64,000 nucleotides of DNA, from assembly GCF_901000735.1 (NCBI RefSeq), contig NC_081551.1:7560608-7624607 (forward strand), written 5' to 3'. Position 1 is the stretch's first letter; each line of letters begins with the position of its first letter. This DNA is from Corylus avellana. Taxonomy: Eukaryota; Streptophyta; Magnoliopsida; Fagales; Betulaceae. Shown one piece after another: positions 1 through 11,517 of this stretch. A program made the translations under genes and the position numbers. The notes under the pieces are model-generated. The model saw only the letters and a program-made list of their open reading frames with translations. It searched no databases and had not been told where the DNA came from.

Positions 1-163
1 TTCAGTGACAAATTGATATTTTTAATTAATTCTAAATAAAATTACAATCCTCGTGGGATCGACCTCGTACTTGCTGCACTATACTATTGTTTTGATCTGG
101 TGCACTTGCGAGTTAAAACGTATTAAATATTATCTATTAATTTATGTAGTATTTGGCACAACA
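1..163 (+). mobile_element. 3' end of an LTR, cut by the window edge
   Basis: The stretch reads from a CCTCGTGGGATCGACC motif through GTGCACTTGCGAG to a terminus GTATTTGGCACAACA. This is the same succession of motifs, in opposite orientation, as the left part of the solo LTR at 19316-20615, whose terminus reads TGTTGTGCCAAATAC. I infer the same LTR family, here with its 3' end at 163 and its 5' part outside the window. No partner LTR is visible. Confidence 0.6.
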
Positions 164-412
164 GGTCAAGTTTATTGGCATGGCATTTTTGTAATTTATT
201 TTATTCAATTTTTTGGGCTAGGCCCAAAAGGCCTCACCTATATGGGCTTTTTTTTTTTAATTATTTTTGAACCAGAATATGGGCTTTTTGTTGGGTCTAA
301 GCCTAAAAGGCTACACCTATAATGATATTTTGGCTTTGTTTTGGGCTTTCAGTCTTTCATAAAAATGATATTTTGGCTTTCATAAAAATATGGCTAGCTT
401 TCTTTTTTTATC

Positions 413-1050
413 AAAAAGATGAGGAAAAAAACAAACCAAAAAATTACTTAACACCCATAGTTTATAATTACATCAAAGCAACAACAAAAATTCATTACTT
501 CCAACTAAAAGCAACAAAACCCAACAAAATGCAACTTTAAGTAAAATGACTAATCATCCAGAATACAACTTTAACTTCAAGTCCAGAATGGAACTTCAAC
601 TTCGAGTCAATGAAGTCACTAATCATTCTCAAGTAACTTCAAAAAGATGAGGAAAAAAACAAAACGAAAAATTACTTAACACCCATAATTTATAGTTACA
701 TCAAAGCACCAACAAAAATTCATTACTTCAAACTAAAAGCAACAAAACCCAACAAAATGCAACTTAAAGTAAAGTGACTAATCATCTAGAATGCAACTTC
801 AACTTCAAGTCACTAATCATCCTCAAGTAACTTCAAAAAGATGAGGAAAAAAACAAACCGAAAAATTGCTTAACACCCATAGTTTATAGTTATATCAAAG
901 CAACAACAAAAATTCATTACTTCAAACTAAAAACAACAAAACCCAACAAAATGCAACTTAAAGTAAAATGACTAATCATCCAGAATGTAACTTCAACTTC
1001 AAGTCCAGAATGCAACTTCAACTTCAAGTCAATAATCATCCTCAAGTAAA
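413..1050 (-). repeat. Three ~200-bp tandem repeats in the hAT 3' region
   Basis: Units begin with AAAAAGATGAGGAAAAAAAC at 413, 641 and 835 (spacing 228 and 194) and each contains the motifs AACACCCATA, CAACAAAATGCAACTT, GACTAATCATC and CAACTTCAAGTC. They lie downstream of the transposase stop, between it and the element end. The same units, reverse-complemented, occur at 59630-60300 in the other hAT element, so they are part of the family. Subterminal repeats in hAT elements commonly bind transposase; that role here is inference. Confidence 0.8.
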
Positions 1051-1165
1051 ATGCTGATGTTCTTCAAAGTTACTTCTACAAAGAATGCAAAAAAAAAAAA
1101 AAAAAATTACAATATCAATTGAAACCGATAATGAAATTTGTAAATAGAAAAATATATTAAGCAAA

Positions 1166-3280
1166 CTAAAATGAATAATGATGAAAAAATTGACCTGAAT
1201 CGAGCTTATAACTTTTAGCATCATCAACCATAACTAAGTCAGAACTTAGGGGCTTTGATCTTAACCAATTTTGTGAACATATCAATGCTTCAACCGTACT
1301 TGAGGCCAATGAAATTCGAAAAGGATCCAACACACGTCCTCCGGTGCTAAAAGCCGACTCTGAAACAACAGTTGTAATGGGAATCGCCAACACATCTCGT
1401 GCTATTTTGGCGACTATTATGAATTTGGTTGAGTTCACCTACCATCAATTTAAAATATTAAAATTCGCATTCGCTTTTTCAACATCCTCCATCAAATATC
1501 AATCCACCTCCGATTTGTTTTCAATATCACTTTTAGAAGTTAGGTACTTATGAAACCTATTCATGAAGTAGAGGTTAGCATTCTCACTTTCTTCTATTTT
1601 CATTGAGAAACCTTGAGACAATCCACTACTATGTAGAACTTGAGATGAACTCTCTCCGGAGTTGTAGTGATCATATAATTTGTGAAGGATTGACTTCAAT
1701 TTTTTCTTCATCGCATTACATCTATCAACACCAAGAACATCTTTGAACCAATATTCTAAAGACACCAATTTGGTTTGTGGATCAAGTATAACCGCAATAA
1801 ACATCATCAAGTTAACCCTATCATTGTTCTCAAGATGCCCCCAATATTTATTGTACTTCGTCATCATCTTCTCCGCCATAGCACTCCATACATAATCACC
1901 ATTATCAATATACTCTTGTAAATGCATTTGAATGCCACAAATTTCTTGAAAGTACATATTAGAAGTACAATACAAAGACCCCAAAATTCGAATTGTTGCA
2001 TCATAAAAAAGTTTGAGAAACTTGAGGAAAATCTTAATACGACTCCAATCAGCACAAGTAGGAGGTGCCAAATCATTTTTCTCATTCTTTTCCTCGGTCA
2101 ATGTAGGCTTAAAGGTCTTATCAAGCTCTTCCATAAGTTGGAAAGCAGCTTGACATTTTTCAGCACCTTCCAACATAAAAAATGTAGAGTTCCATCTAGT
2201 GGGAATATCAAGATACAACAAACCCTTGAAATCAAGTTGTTCTCTTTCAATACAAGCCTTAAACTTGTCAAATCTTACAGGTGAAGACTTCGCATACTTC
2301 ACCGCACTTCTAACACTCACAATGAACTCATCAACCTCTTTCAAACCATCAGTCACAATAAGATTTAGTATGTGTGCACAACACCGGATATGCATAAACT
2401 GACTCTCTAATATGGCACCCTCCTTATTACTAGTTCTCCTCTTCACAAACTCCAAAGCAGCATCATTGGTAGAAGCATTGTCAACTGTGATAGCGAAAAT
2501 GTTACGAATACCCCACTCAAGCATACACAACAAAATCTTCTCCCCAATGGTATCAGCTTTATGATTAGGAATTAAACAAAAGTTTAAAATTCTTTTGTGT
2601 AAGTTCCAATCACTATCAACAAAATGAGAGGTGATTACCATTTAATTAAGGTTTTGAATCGAAGTCCACGTATCAGTGGTAAGACAAACCCGAACCCCAG
2701 TTGTCATAAACATTGCCCTAAACTTTTCCTTCTCAGACAAGAAGAGCTTCACACAATCCTTCATCACAGTATTACGAGAATAAATTGAAAACCTAGGCTC
2801 AACTATATTCATGAAATCCCAAAACCCTTCACCTTCCACAAAACTAAATGGCAACTCATCCTTAATTATCATCTGAGCAATTGCTTCCCTTATTTTCGCA
2901 GCATTGTATTTAGTAATCACCAATTTACCAACAGATCCTTCTCCCACAGCCATTTGGCCTTCCCTCTTACCCTCAAAACTTAACTTTGATTGTGACTTAT
3001 CATCTTTATCAAACCTATCGGGATATTTTTTGCAAGTATTCCTCAAATGCCCAAGCATGGCATTTGTACCATGCTTTCTAGTGTGACAACTAAACAATTT
3101 GTTACAATACTTGCATTGTGATTTAGGATCCTTAAGATCACCCCCCTCTACCTTGGTAAAATGTTCCCACACCACTGATGTTTGCTCAGATTTTATAGGT
3201 TTTGGTGGGAGAGCTGAACTAGGGTTAGGAATAGATGACACAGAACTAGAACCAACAACACTACTTGAATGACCATCCAT
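1166..3280 (-). pseudogene. hAT transposase pseudogene (BED zinc finger, RNase H-like core, hATC dimerisation domain), copy A
   Basis: Reading on the minus strand, 3280-2642 encodes an N-terminal BED-type zinc finger (VWEHFTKVEGG, then CKYC and a later HLRNTC) and the first core aspartate region (CLTTDTWTS). 2641-1499 continues in the same frame with TVDNASTND (second aspartate region) and the middle of the transposase. 1438-1166 carries the hAT C-terminal dimerisation domain (ARDVLAIP, SESAFSTGGRVLDPF). Resemblance is to plant RICESLEEPER/DAYSLEEPER-like Ac-type transposases. It is dead: a TAA replaces the Tyr codon that the related copy at 58055-58070 still has, and three further stops (TGA, TGA, TAG) fall between 1510 and 1430 where that copy has Arg, Trp and Lys. 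The intact reading would be roughly 700 residues. No introns are needed to explain the layout. Confidence 0.88.
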
Positions 3281-3685
3281 GAGTCTACAATAAGTGGAAA
3301 AAAAAAAAACAAATCAATACTGCATAATCAGACCCAACGTAATCAGACCATAAATTATTAACAACTAACAAATCCTTAACAAAAATTGCTTATCAAAATA
3401 AAACCCTTACAAGAAAATCAAACCCAACATAATCAGACCTTTGCAGAACTTATTTCATAACTCATATCAGAGTTTTCTAGCACAGAGAAGTCTCAATTAG
3501 TTATATCTTAATTAAAGCATTGACAAGGAAGAAGGGTGCATTTTACATGGAGCATTCTAGGATTGAAGAGGAAAACTTTTCTACCACCACTACATTTCAA
3601 TCACTTGATTGAAGAGAGGTAATGGAATAAAGGAGTCCACTTTTTCCAATATATATCCACTAATGTATATTACAAGTATTTACTG

Positions 3686-3793
3686 GGGGAAAATGCAGTT
3701 TACCCCCCTGAAGTTTCAGGGGTTTTTCAATTTAAACTCCAAAGTTTAAAAATTGGCAATGTACCCCCCCTGAAGTTTCAAAATTTGGCAATT
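3686..3793. mobile_element. Left part of a MULE-type MITE, cut by the assembly gap
   Basis: Starts GGGGAAAATGCAG after the 9-bp sequence TATTTACTG (3677-3685) and is identical to the left end of the complete MITE at 7315-7650. The sequence stops at the N run. Confidence 0.85.
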
Positions 3794-3893
3794 NNNNNNN
3801 NNNNNNNNNNNNNNNNNNNNNNNNNNNNNNNNNNNNNNNNNNNNNNNNNNNNNNNNNNNNNNNNNNNNNNNNNNNNNNNNNNNNNNNNNNNNN
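3794..3893. other. Assembly gap of exactly 100 N
   Basis: A run of 100 N flanked by the same 3.5-kb sequence on both sides. A round 100 is a conventional placeholder for unknown gap size, so it does not measure real distance. Confidence 0.98.
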
Positions 3894-4041
3894 TTTTGAA
3901 CCAGAATATGGGCTTTTTGTTGGGTCTAAGCCTAAAAGGCTACACCTATAATGATATTTTGGCTTTGTTTTGGGCTTTCAGTCTTTCATAAAAATGATAT
4001 TTTGGCTTTCATAAAAATATGGCTAGCTTTCTTTTTTTATC

Positions 4042-4680
4042 AAAAAGATGAGGAAAAAAACAAACCAAAAAATTACTTAACACCCATAGTTTATAATTAC
4101 ATCAAAGCAACAACAAAAATTCATTACTTCCAACTAAAAGCAACAAAACCCAACAAAATGCAACTTTAAGTAAAATGACTAATCATCCAGAATACAACTT
4201 TAACTTCAAGTCCAGAATGGAACTTCAACTTCGAGTCAATGAAGTCACTAATCATTCTCAAGTAACTTCAAAAAGATGAGGAAAAAAACAAAACGAAAAA
4301 TTACTTAACACCCATAATTTATAGTTACATCAAAGCACCAACAAAAATTCATTACTTCAAACTAAAAGCAACAAAACCCAACAAAATGCAACTTAAAGTA
4401 AAGTGACTAATCATCTAGAATGCAACTTCAACTTCAAGTCACTAATCATCCTCAAGTAACTTCAAAAAGATGAGGAAAAAAACAAACCGAAAAATTGCTT
4501 AACACCCATAGTTTATAGTTATATCAAAGCAACAACAAAAATTCATTACTTCAAACTAAAAACAACAAAACCCAACAAAATGCAACTTAAAGTAAAATGA
4601 CTAATCATCCAGAATGTAACTTCAACTTCAAGTCCAGAATGCAACTTCAACTTCAAGTCAATAATCATCCTCAAGTAAAA
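4042..4680 (-). repeat. Three ~200-bp subterminal tandem repeats, copy B
   Basis: Same units as 413-1050 shifted by 3629. They lie 3' of the transposase in the element's own orientation. Confidence 0.8.
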
Positions 4681-4794
4681 TGCTGATGTTCTTCAAAGTT
4701 ACTTCTACAAAGAATGCAAAAAAAAAAAAAAAAAATTACAATATCAATTGAAACCGATAATGAAATTTGTAAATAGAAAAATATATTAAGCAAA

Positions 4795-6909
4795 CTAAAA
4801 TGAATAATGATGAAAAAATTGACCTGAATCGAGCTTATAACTTTTAGCATCATCAACCATAACTAAGTCAGAACTTAGGGGCTTTGATCTTAACCAATTT
4901 TGTGAACATATCAATGCTTCAACCGTACTTGAGGCCAATGAAATTCGAAAAGGATCCAACACACGTCCTCCGGTGCTAAAAGCCGACTCTGAAACAACAG
5001 TTGTAATGGGAATCGCCAACACATCTCGTGCTATTTTGGCGACTATTATGAATTTGGTTGAGTTCACCTACCATCAATTTAAAATATTAAAATTCGCATT
5101 CGCTTTTTCAACATCCTCCATCAAATATCAATCCACCTCCGATTTGTTTTCAATATCACTTTTAGAAGTTAGGTACTTATGAAACCTATTCATGAAGTAG
5201 AGGTTAGCATTCTCACTTTCTTCTATTTTCATTGAGAAACCTTGAGACAATCCACTACTATGTAGAACTTGAGATGAACTCTCTCCGGAGTTGTAGTGAT
5301 CATATAATTTGTGAAGGATTGACTTCAATTTTTTCTTCATCGCATTACATCTATCAACACCAAGAACATCTTTGAACCAATATTCTAAAGACACCAATTT
5401 GGTTTGTGGATCAAGTATAACCGCAATAAACATCATCAAGTTAACCCTATCATTGTTCTCAAGATGCCCCCAATATTTATTGTACTTCGTCATCATCTTC
5501 TCCGCCATAGCACTCCATACATAATCACCATTATCAATATACTCTTGTAAATGCATTTGAATGCCACAAATTTCTTGAAAGTACATATTAGAAGTACAAT
5601 ACAAAGACCCCAAAATTCGAATTGTTGCATCATAAAAAAGTTTGAGAAACTTGAGGAAAATCTTAATACGACTCCAATCAGCACAAGTAGGAGGTGCCAA
5701 ATCATTTTTCTCATTCTTTTCCTCGGTCAATGTAGGCTTAAAGGTCTTATCAAGCTCTTCCATAAGTTGGAAAGCAGCTTGACATTTTTCAGCACCTTCC
5801 AACATAAAAAATGTAGAGTTCCATCTAGTGGGAATATCAAGATACAACAAACCCTTGAAATCAAGTTGTTCTCTTTCAATACAAGCCTTAAACTTGTCAA
5901 ATCTTACAGGTGAAGACTTCGCATACTTCACCGCACTTCTAACCCTCACAATGAACTCATCAACCTCTTTCAAACCATCAGTCACAATAAGATTTAGTAT
6001 GTGTGCACAACACCGGATATGCATAAACTGACTCTCTAATATGGCACCCTCCTTATTACTAGTTCTCCTCTTCACAAACTCCAAAGCAGCATCATTGGTA
6101 GAAGCATTGTCAACTGTGATAGCGAAAATGTTACGAATACCCCACTCAAGCATACACAACAAAATCTTCTCCCCAATGGTATCAGCTTTATGATTAGGAA
6201 TTAAACAAAAGTTTAAAATTCTTTTGTGTAAGTTCCAATCACTATCAACAAAATGAGAGGTGATTACCATTTAATTAAGGTTTTGAATCGAAGTCCACGT
6301 ATCAGTGGTAAGACAAACCCGAACCCCAGTTGTCATAAACATTGCCCTAAACTTTTCCTTCTCAGACAAGAAGAGCTTCACACAATCCTTCATCACAGTA
6401 TTACGAGAATAAATTGAAAACCTAGGCTCAACTATATTCATGAAATCCCAAAACCCTTCACCTTCCACAAAACTAAATGGCAACTCATCCTTAATTATCA
6501 TCTGAGCAATTGCTTCCCTTATTTTCGCAGCATTGTATTTAGTAATCACCAATTTACCAACAGATCCTTCTCCCACAGCCATTTGGCCTTCCCTCTTACC
6601 CTCAAAACTTAACTTTGATTGTGACTTATCATCTTTATCAAACCTATCGGGATATTTTTTGCAAGTATTCCTCAAATGCCCAAGCATGGCATTTGTACCA
6701 TGCTTTCTAGTGTGACAACTAAACAATTTGTTACAATACTTGCATTGTGATTTAGGATCCTTAAGATCACCCCCCTCTACCTTGGTAAAATGTTCCCACA
6801 CCACTGATGTTTGCTCAGATTTTATAGGTTTTGGTGGGAGAGCTGAACTAGGGTTAGGAATAGATGACACAGAACTAGAACCAACAACACTACTTGAATG
6901 ACCATCCAT
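4795..6909 (-). pseudogene. hAT transposase pseudogene, copy B
   Basis: Same three-part structure as 1166-3280: BED zinc finger segment (6909-6271), RNase H-like core (6270-5128) and hATC domain (5067-4795). It carries the same premature stops, including the TAA between the first two segments, so the lesions predate the split of the two haplotypes. The one amino-acid difference noticed in the core is Arg at 5944 where copy A has Ser (residue 109 of the core segment). Confidence 0.88.
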
Positions 6910-7314
6910 GAGTCTACAATAAGTGGAAAAAAAAAAAACAAATCAATACTGCATAATCAGACCCAACGTAATCAGACCATAAATTATTAACAACTAACAA
7001 ATCCTTAACAAAAATTGCTTATCAAAATAAAACCCTTACAAGAAAATCAAACCCAACATAATCAGACCTTTGCAGAACTTATTTCATAGCTCATATTAGA
7101 GTTTTCTAGCACAGAGAAGTCTCAATTAGTTATATCTTAATTAAAGCATTGACAAGGAAGAATGGTACATTTTACATGGAGCATTCTAGGATTGAAGAGG
7201 AAAACTTTTCTGCCACCACTACATTTCAATCACTTGATTGAAGAGAGGTAATGGAATAAAGGAGTCCACTTTTTCCAATATATATCCACTAATGTATATT
7301 ACAAGTATTTACTG

Positions 7315-7650
7315 GGGGAAAATGCAGTTTACCCCCCTGAAGTTTCAGGGGTTTTTCAATTTAAACTCCAAAGTTTAAAAATTGGCAATGTACCCCCCCT
7401 GAAGTTTCAAAATTTGGCAATTTAAACCTTCCGTTACTAATTTCCGTTAAATTGGACGAAATTTTTTTAAAAAAAGCCCGAGGGTAATGATGTATTTCAT
7501 AGATTTCCGTCTACTTAAACTGAAAAATTAAACGAAGGGTTTAAATTGCCAATTTTTGAAACTTCAGGGGGGTAGATTGCCAATTTTTGAACTTTGGGGT
7601 TAAAATTGAAAAACCCCTGAAACTTCAGGGGGGTAAACTTCATTTTCTCC
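7315..7650. mobile_element. Complete Mutator-type MITE (336 bp) with 9-bp TSD
   Basis: The element starts GGGGAAAATGCAGTTTACC and ends, reverse-complemented, GGAGAAAATGAAGTTTACC; long inverted arms of about 110 bp share CCCCCCTGAAGTTTCAGGGG-like blocks. It is flanked by TATTTACTG at 7306-7314 and 7651-7659, a perfect 9-bp target duplication as expected for Mutator-like elements. There is no coding capacity. It lies in the 5' noncoding part of the hAT transposon and is absent from the equivalent site of the second hAT element (57025-57040). Confidence 0.93.
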
Positions 7651-7659
7651 TATTTACTG

Positions 7660-8981
7660 CATTTCTTATTGACATCTTATAGTATAAAAAGAGGAGAAAA
7701 AAATGGTAATCAACTGTCAATGCTTTAGATGGCCTGCATAAATAGGCTTTAGCCCTAATCATTAAGGTTTCCTAGAGCAAAAGTGAAAAGCAAGTCATGA
7801 GCCTCAATGGACTAAAGTGCATGTTCACATTCATGAACCAATGGCCTTTGGGCCAACTGGCATCTCCTCTCCCCATAGAAAAGGGTGACGGTTGGTTAAG
7901 TCATGGGCTTGATCCTGTTCAGGTAAGTGACTTATAAATACTTGCAAATAAAAAAATATGCACGCCAAGCAGAGAGACAGAGAAAGACCAATATGCAATG
8001 CACTCAATCAAAATTTTAACTAGCAGATACCATAATCCTGATTCAAGCACATGACATCAAACTGAACCACCCAATCACATGGTTTTAAAATAGGCATGCA
8101 GAAAATGCACACATGCATTTGCATATATGTATATCCAAGAAAAGATATCTACATTGATAATCTAAAGAACTCTAATATTGGAGAGTCAAACACTCAAACC
8201 TATTAACCATAAATAAAATTTTGAGCTGGTGTAAACATTAATTAATTACTAAAAATATGATAGAAATACATATATGTAGAAAAAGTATGGGAGAAATATT
8301 ACAAGAAGCAGATTCTTGAAAATATAAGTTCTAACCCTCATTTACTCCGACCAAAAAGAAAGAAAAGAAAAAAATGTAAACAATTCTTTCTTCATATATT
8401 TTCTAGTACTACCCAGAAAAGGAAATCATTTGAGAATATTTATTTCTTTCCTTTCATTTCATCTTTCCCAAGAACCAAACAGAAAAGAGAGAGAGAGAGA
8501 GAGAGAGGGAGTACCCTTCTGAGAGATTGAGATCGAGAGGCGAGAGTGAGAGATCGAGAGGTGAGACTCGAGAGTGAGATGGTCTGACCGTCTGATGGGA
8601 GATAGAGAGGTGCGGTCGACGGTCATGCAGTGCAGGGAGGGAGATGGGTCCGATGGGAGAGAGGTGCGGTCGTGTGGTGCGGCTGACGGCTGTGTTGAGG
8701 ACTTGAGTGCTGGGTGAACCGTGAAAGGGGGAAAGGCCGAATGGGTTATGGGTCTCTTAAGTCTATCTAGGGTTTTCTACTTTTCTTTTTGTGTTTTAGG
8801 AGTAGGTAGGAGTGGGTCGGGGCGGGTACCCGCATAAGAAATATTAGTAACCTAAAACCCGCTCTGCCTCGTACGGGTTGGATATTCCCAACCCGAACCC
8901 GCGAAAATAAACACTAAACTAGCACGGGTCGGGGTGGGGCGGGGCGGGTCTTCGGGTTAGGCGGGTTTTTGCCCAGCCCTA
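7660..8981 (-). other. hAT 5' noncoding region with (GA)n and GC-rich terminus
   Basis: No coding sequence. It contains an AG dinucleotide run at about 8487-8508, a stretch rich in GAGATCGAGAGG (8510-8660) and the GCGGGT-rich subterminal end (8810-8981). Most of it is colinear, inverted, with 55592-57000 of the other hAT element, except that the piece equivalent to 56342-56693 there is replaced here by about 40 bp near 8185-8225. Confidence 0.7.
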
Positions 8982-9233
8982 TAGATGCTTGATGAAATAC
9001 AAAATTCTCAGTTTCACCAGCATTTTTTTTTTTCCTTCCAGAGCACTTGCAATTTAATAGTTTCAGAAGCACTCTGGTATTTTCTTGATACTTGTGGAAT
9101 AAATCTGCCATTTTGCTTTCATTGTTGCAGGTTGGAATAAAAAATATTGTTGATTTTCAATGAAGTTTAGGTTAAAGAGTACCATTTAAATTAAGGATTT
9201 GATTTTTTTTTTCTTTTAATGAATCATACATAA
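8982..9233. other. Flank of the hAT element, nothing recognised
   Basis: AT-rich sequence with a poly-T run and a TTGTTGCAGG that could pass for a splice acceptor at about 9123. I see no supported gene or repeat. Confidence 0.4.
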
Positions 9234-9940
9234 ATGAATTTAGACCAATGTTTTGGGGGTCAGATATGCTTGGCCAATGTTTTAAACACGTCACCCCATT
9301 GCTTGCGGCTCATGCATTTACTTTCACTCCCTCCTCTGTTTGCCTTTATAAAACAAAGTTCACTTTGTGTTAGAATATTACCTCCATATACAACAGGCTT
9401 CATACAAGTAACATGGCCGAATTTGTCCCTCTTACCAAGAAAGAGTTGCTACCAAAAATTGTCCAAGAACTGGTCATCAATATTGAAGAACATCCAAATA
9501 ACTATATTCATAACTCATAAGAATGGCGATGGTGGAAGAAAAAAGATGCAATAATAACATATGCTCTAAGAAAAATAAAATTAATTTATTCGATAACCTA
9601 TGAACCAAAAGAAACAAAATAATGTGAATTAAACATCCAAGCAAAAATAGAATATCTTCAAAACCAACCCCGATTTGGACTCCATTATTCCATAGTTATT
9701 GCCATTTCTACAGCAAATGTGCGGCTCTTTTCCTACACTAGTATCTGAATTGGTTGCATTTTTCTGGACCCATTTGCTCTATCAAATCCTTAATTTAAAT
9801 GGTACTCCTCAATTCATGGAGTTGAAAAGAAATATGTCAAAGCGCTTTGAGTGGAAGAGGGCTGATTTAAAGAAACTTTTCTTCTGGAAGCTGCAGTCAC
9901 CAAAGAGAGAAATTTTCTTTTTGGATTGATTTGCTTCTAG
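9234..9940 (+). pseudogene. Unrecognised broken coding-like remnant
   Basis: Two short open segments lie here: 9413-9520 starts MAEFVPLTKKELLPKIVQEL and meets a TAA, and 9699-9929 contains WKRADLKKLFFWKLQSPKRE. Composition is protein-like, but stops and frame changes separate the pieces and no start-to-stop gene can be built. I do not recognise the family. Position just upstream of a gypsy gag remnant makes a transposon origin likely, but this is inference. Confidence 0.25.
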
Positions 9941-10340
9941 AGAACTATTTTCTACAACCATAACAAACAACCCAAGTGGACTTTCCAATCAGATTCATGT
10001 AGAATGGACAGAGATGAGCTTCGAAGAAGAGGGATTACTTGGTGAGAGTGGTCTGGAAGGCTTTGTAGTTTAACAATTCAAAGTGAGGGTAAAATTGGTA
10101 CAAAAATTGCTAAAATGGCATGTGCTCCTCACATGACCGGTTAACTGTCTAAGTTAACCCCCTTGACTGACAGAATGAGGGTTTTTGGCACAAAATGATA
10201 GTTTCATAGGGTCAGATAGTAGGGTTGTCAGTTTATGAGGAAAAAATGACAATGTGTTGTAGTTGATGGGGGAAAAGGTAATTACTCCTTTTTCTTTTGT
10301 TATTTTATTTTTGTTAGTTTAGTTCATGTGAGGAGACATT
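9941..10340. other. Noncoding spacer with an A/G-rich repeat-like stretch
   Basis: From 10130 to 10290 the sequence has the flavour of a MITE fragment (GTTAACCCCCTTGACTG, then GATGGGGGAAAAGGTAATTAC), but no second terminus or target duplication was found. Confidence 0.25.
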
Positions 10341-10344
10341 CCAA

Positions 10345-11517
10345 CACCCCATGGACCATGTTCATATTGCTATAGTCCTTATCATCATGTTAGAGATTGT
10401 CCTACCACTGGACAATTTTATAATTATTCATATGAGCATATGAACAAACCATTCTCTAGACCAGGGAATGACCCTTATTCTGATTCTTATAACCTGACAT
10501 GAAGCAACCATTCTAATCTCTCGTGGCAAACTCAAGCTCCTAGAAATTATGCTCAATTTTATGAATTGCACCATCAATCATATCCGCAATTCAATGATCA
10601 ATCCTATTATTCCCCTCAATATCAATAAACTCCACAACAACAGTATCAAACCAAGCCACCTTTGAGGAATTCTGACTATGAATAGAAGATGTTAGCGGTT
10701 TAGGAGAAAATGTTAGAGAATGTGTTAGTTGTTTTCAACAGACTAGAGGCCAATGATCAGTTGCTGCATTCTCACTCACAATCCATTGCCAAGATAGATG
10801 CTCAACTCGAACAAATAGTCAATACCCTCAATAGGAGAGAAGAAAGAGAGCTTCGTCAGCCGGTGGCCAATCTTAAGGGACACTACATGGCGGTTGGGAG
10901 TACTTCTTATCGGAAGCAAGCTATCACAACAATGAGGATTGGGAAAGTGGTCGAAAATTACATGAAAGAGAGGAAAGAGGAGCAAATTGACGCCCCACGA
11001 AATCTATATTAGGCAAAAGAAAAGAAAGTGAGCACTGAGGCTTCTTCCTCATCCACTCCTATTCTCGAGACACCATATGAGCCCCGAGCCCCTATTCTAG
11101 GTAATCTGAAATCTTCATTTTTAGGGACAGAGGACACTCTCCTGGCCATTATTGCTTATGACGTACCAAGAGGCCAGGAGAGTAGTCTTTTGGGTACGTT
11201 GGAAGAGAAAAAAGAGACCACCGAGGTAGAAAAATTCCCTGAGTATTCTCCTCATTTTATTCTAGTTCATGATTCCCTTCTGGATGAGAAACTATTTGAG
11301 AATACTCAGAGTGATCTGCCTCAATTTGTAGAAATTTGGAATTACCTTTCGATAGGTAAAATTTATTCTCTTTGGTCCAACAGAAGAAAATATTGGTGCT
11401 TCAAATTTAAACTTAAGGGTCAGAAAGCACTAGCACATGAAGGATGTGGATTCCGTTGACTTGGTGGATCCCATATACTTTGACTAGCTGAGTCAGCTTC
11501 ATAGGTTGAAGCACAGG
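10345..11517 (+). pseudogene. Ty3/gypsy gag C-terminal remnant, internally deleted element
   Basis: A CCHC-like remnant is followed by a Gln/Tyr-rich linker (10400-10680, with stops) and then the open segment at 10710-11012 with SQSIAKIDAQLEQIVNTLNR and AITTMRIGKVVENY. These phrases match the gag-protease linker of plant Ty3/gypsy elements of the Athila/Tat type, where the usual wording is an 'AI..LRSGK' block. 11028-11459 carries on with a degenerate acidic stretch. Protease, RT and integrase are missing: the internal region runs directly into an LTR at 11518. At least four in-frame stops and a frame change make it non-functional. Confidence 0.65.

Larger units (their letters stand above)
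206..3793 (-). mobile_element. hAT transposon, haplotype copy A (truncated at gap)
   Basis: Minus-strand hAT element: the tail (206-1165) holds tandem subterminal repeats, then a broken transposase (1166-3280), then 5' noncoding sequence with a MITE cut by the assembly gap at 3794. From 265 onward it matches 3894-7422 base for base apart from about six substitutions, so it is probably the other haplotype of the same element, not a separate insertion. The exact left terminus is unclear: a copy of the terminal TAGGGCTGGGC seen at the element's other end is not found here. 164-264 may be tail or flank. Confidence 0.8.
265..3793 (+). repeat. Duplicated block 1, first copy (3529 bp)
   Basis: Matches 3894-7422 at a constant offset of 3629 with no indels seen and about six substitutions (for example 2315 A versus 5944 C). 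The block ends exactly at the N run. This is the pattern of two overlapping contig ends that were not merged. Confidence 0.9.
3894..7422 (+). repeat. Duplicated block 1, second copy (3529 bp)
   Basis: Near-identical to 265-3793. The sequence then runs on past 7422 into the rest of the MITE and the hAT 5' end, so this copy is the one that joins the right-hand flank. Confidence 0.9.
3894..8981 (-). mobile_element. hAT transposon, copy B, with intact 5' terminus
   Basis: Minus-strand hAT element with subterminal repeats (4042-4680), transposase pseudogene (4795-6909), a MITE insertion (7315-7650) and a long 5' noncoding region that ends at 8981 with CGGGTTTTTGCCCAGCCCTA. Read from that end the terminus is TAGGGCTGGGC, which fits the YARNG start typical of hAT inverted termini and is shared with the second element at 55592. 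The last 170 bp are packed with GCGGGT/ACCCGC motifs, a plausible subterminal transposase-binding cluster. The bases next to the terminus (8982-8989, TAGATGCT) would be the 8-bp target duplication, but the other end is not available to confirm it. Confidence 0.88.

Noticed and set aside
1042..1227. Short frames in the hAT tail repeated at 4671-4856
   Set aside because: Shadow frames of the duplicated block; their apparent conservation is only the assembly duplication.
8982..8989. TAGATGCT as confirmed hAT target duplication
   Set aside because: Position is right, but the other element end is not resolved and no second TAGATGCT was found at the left side.
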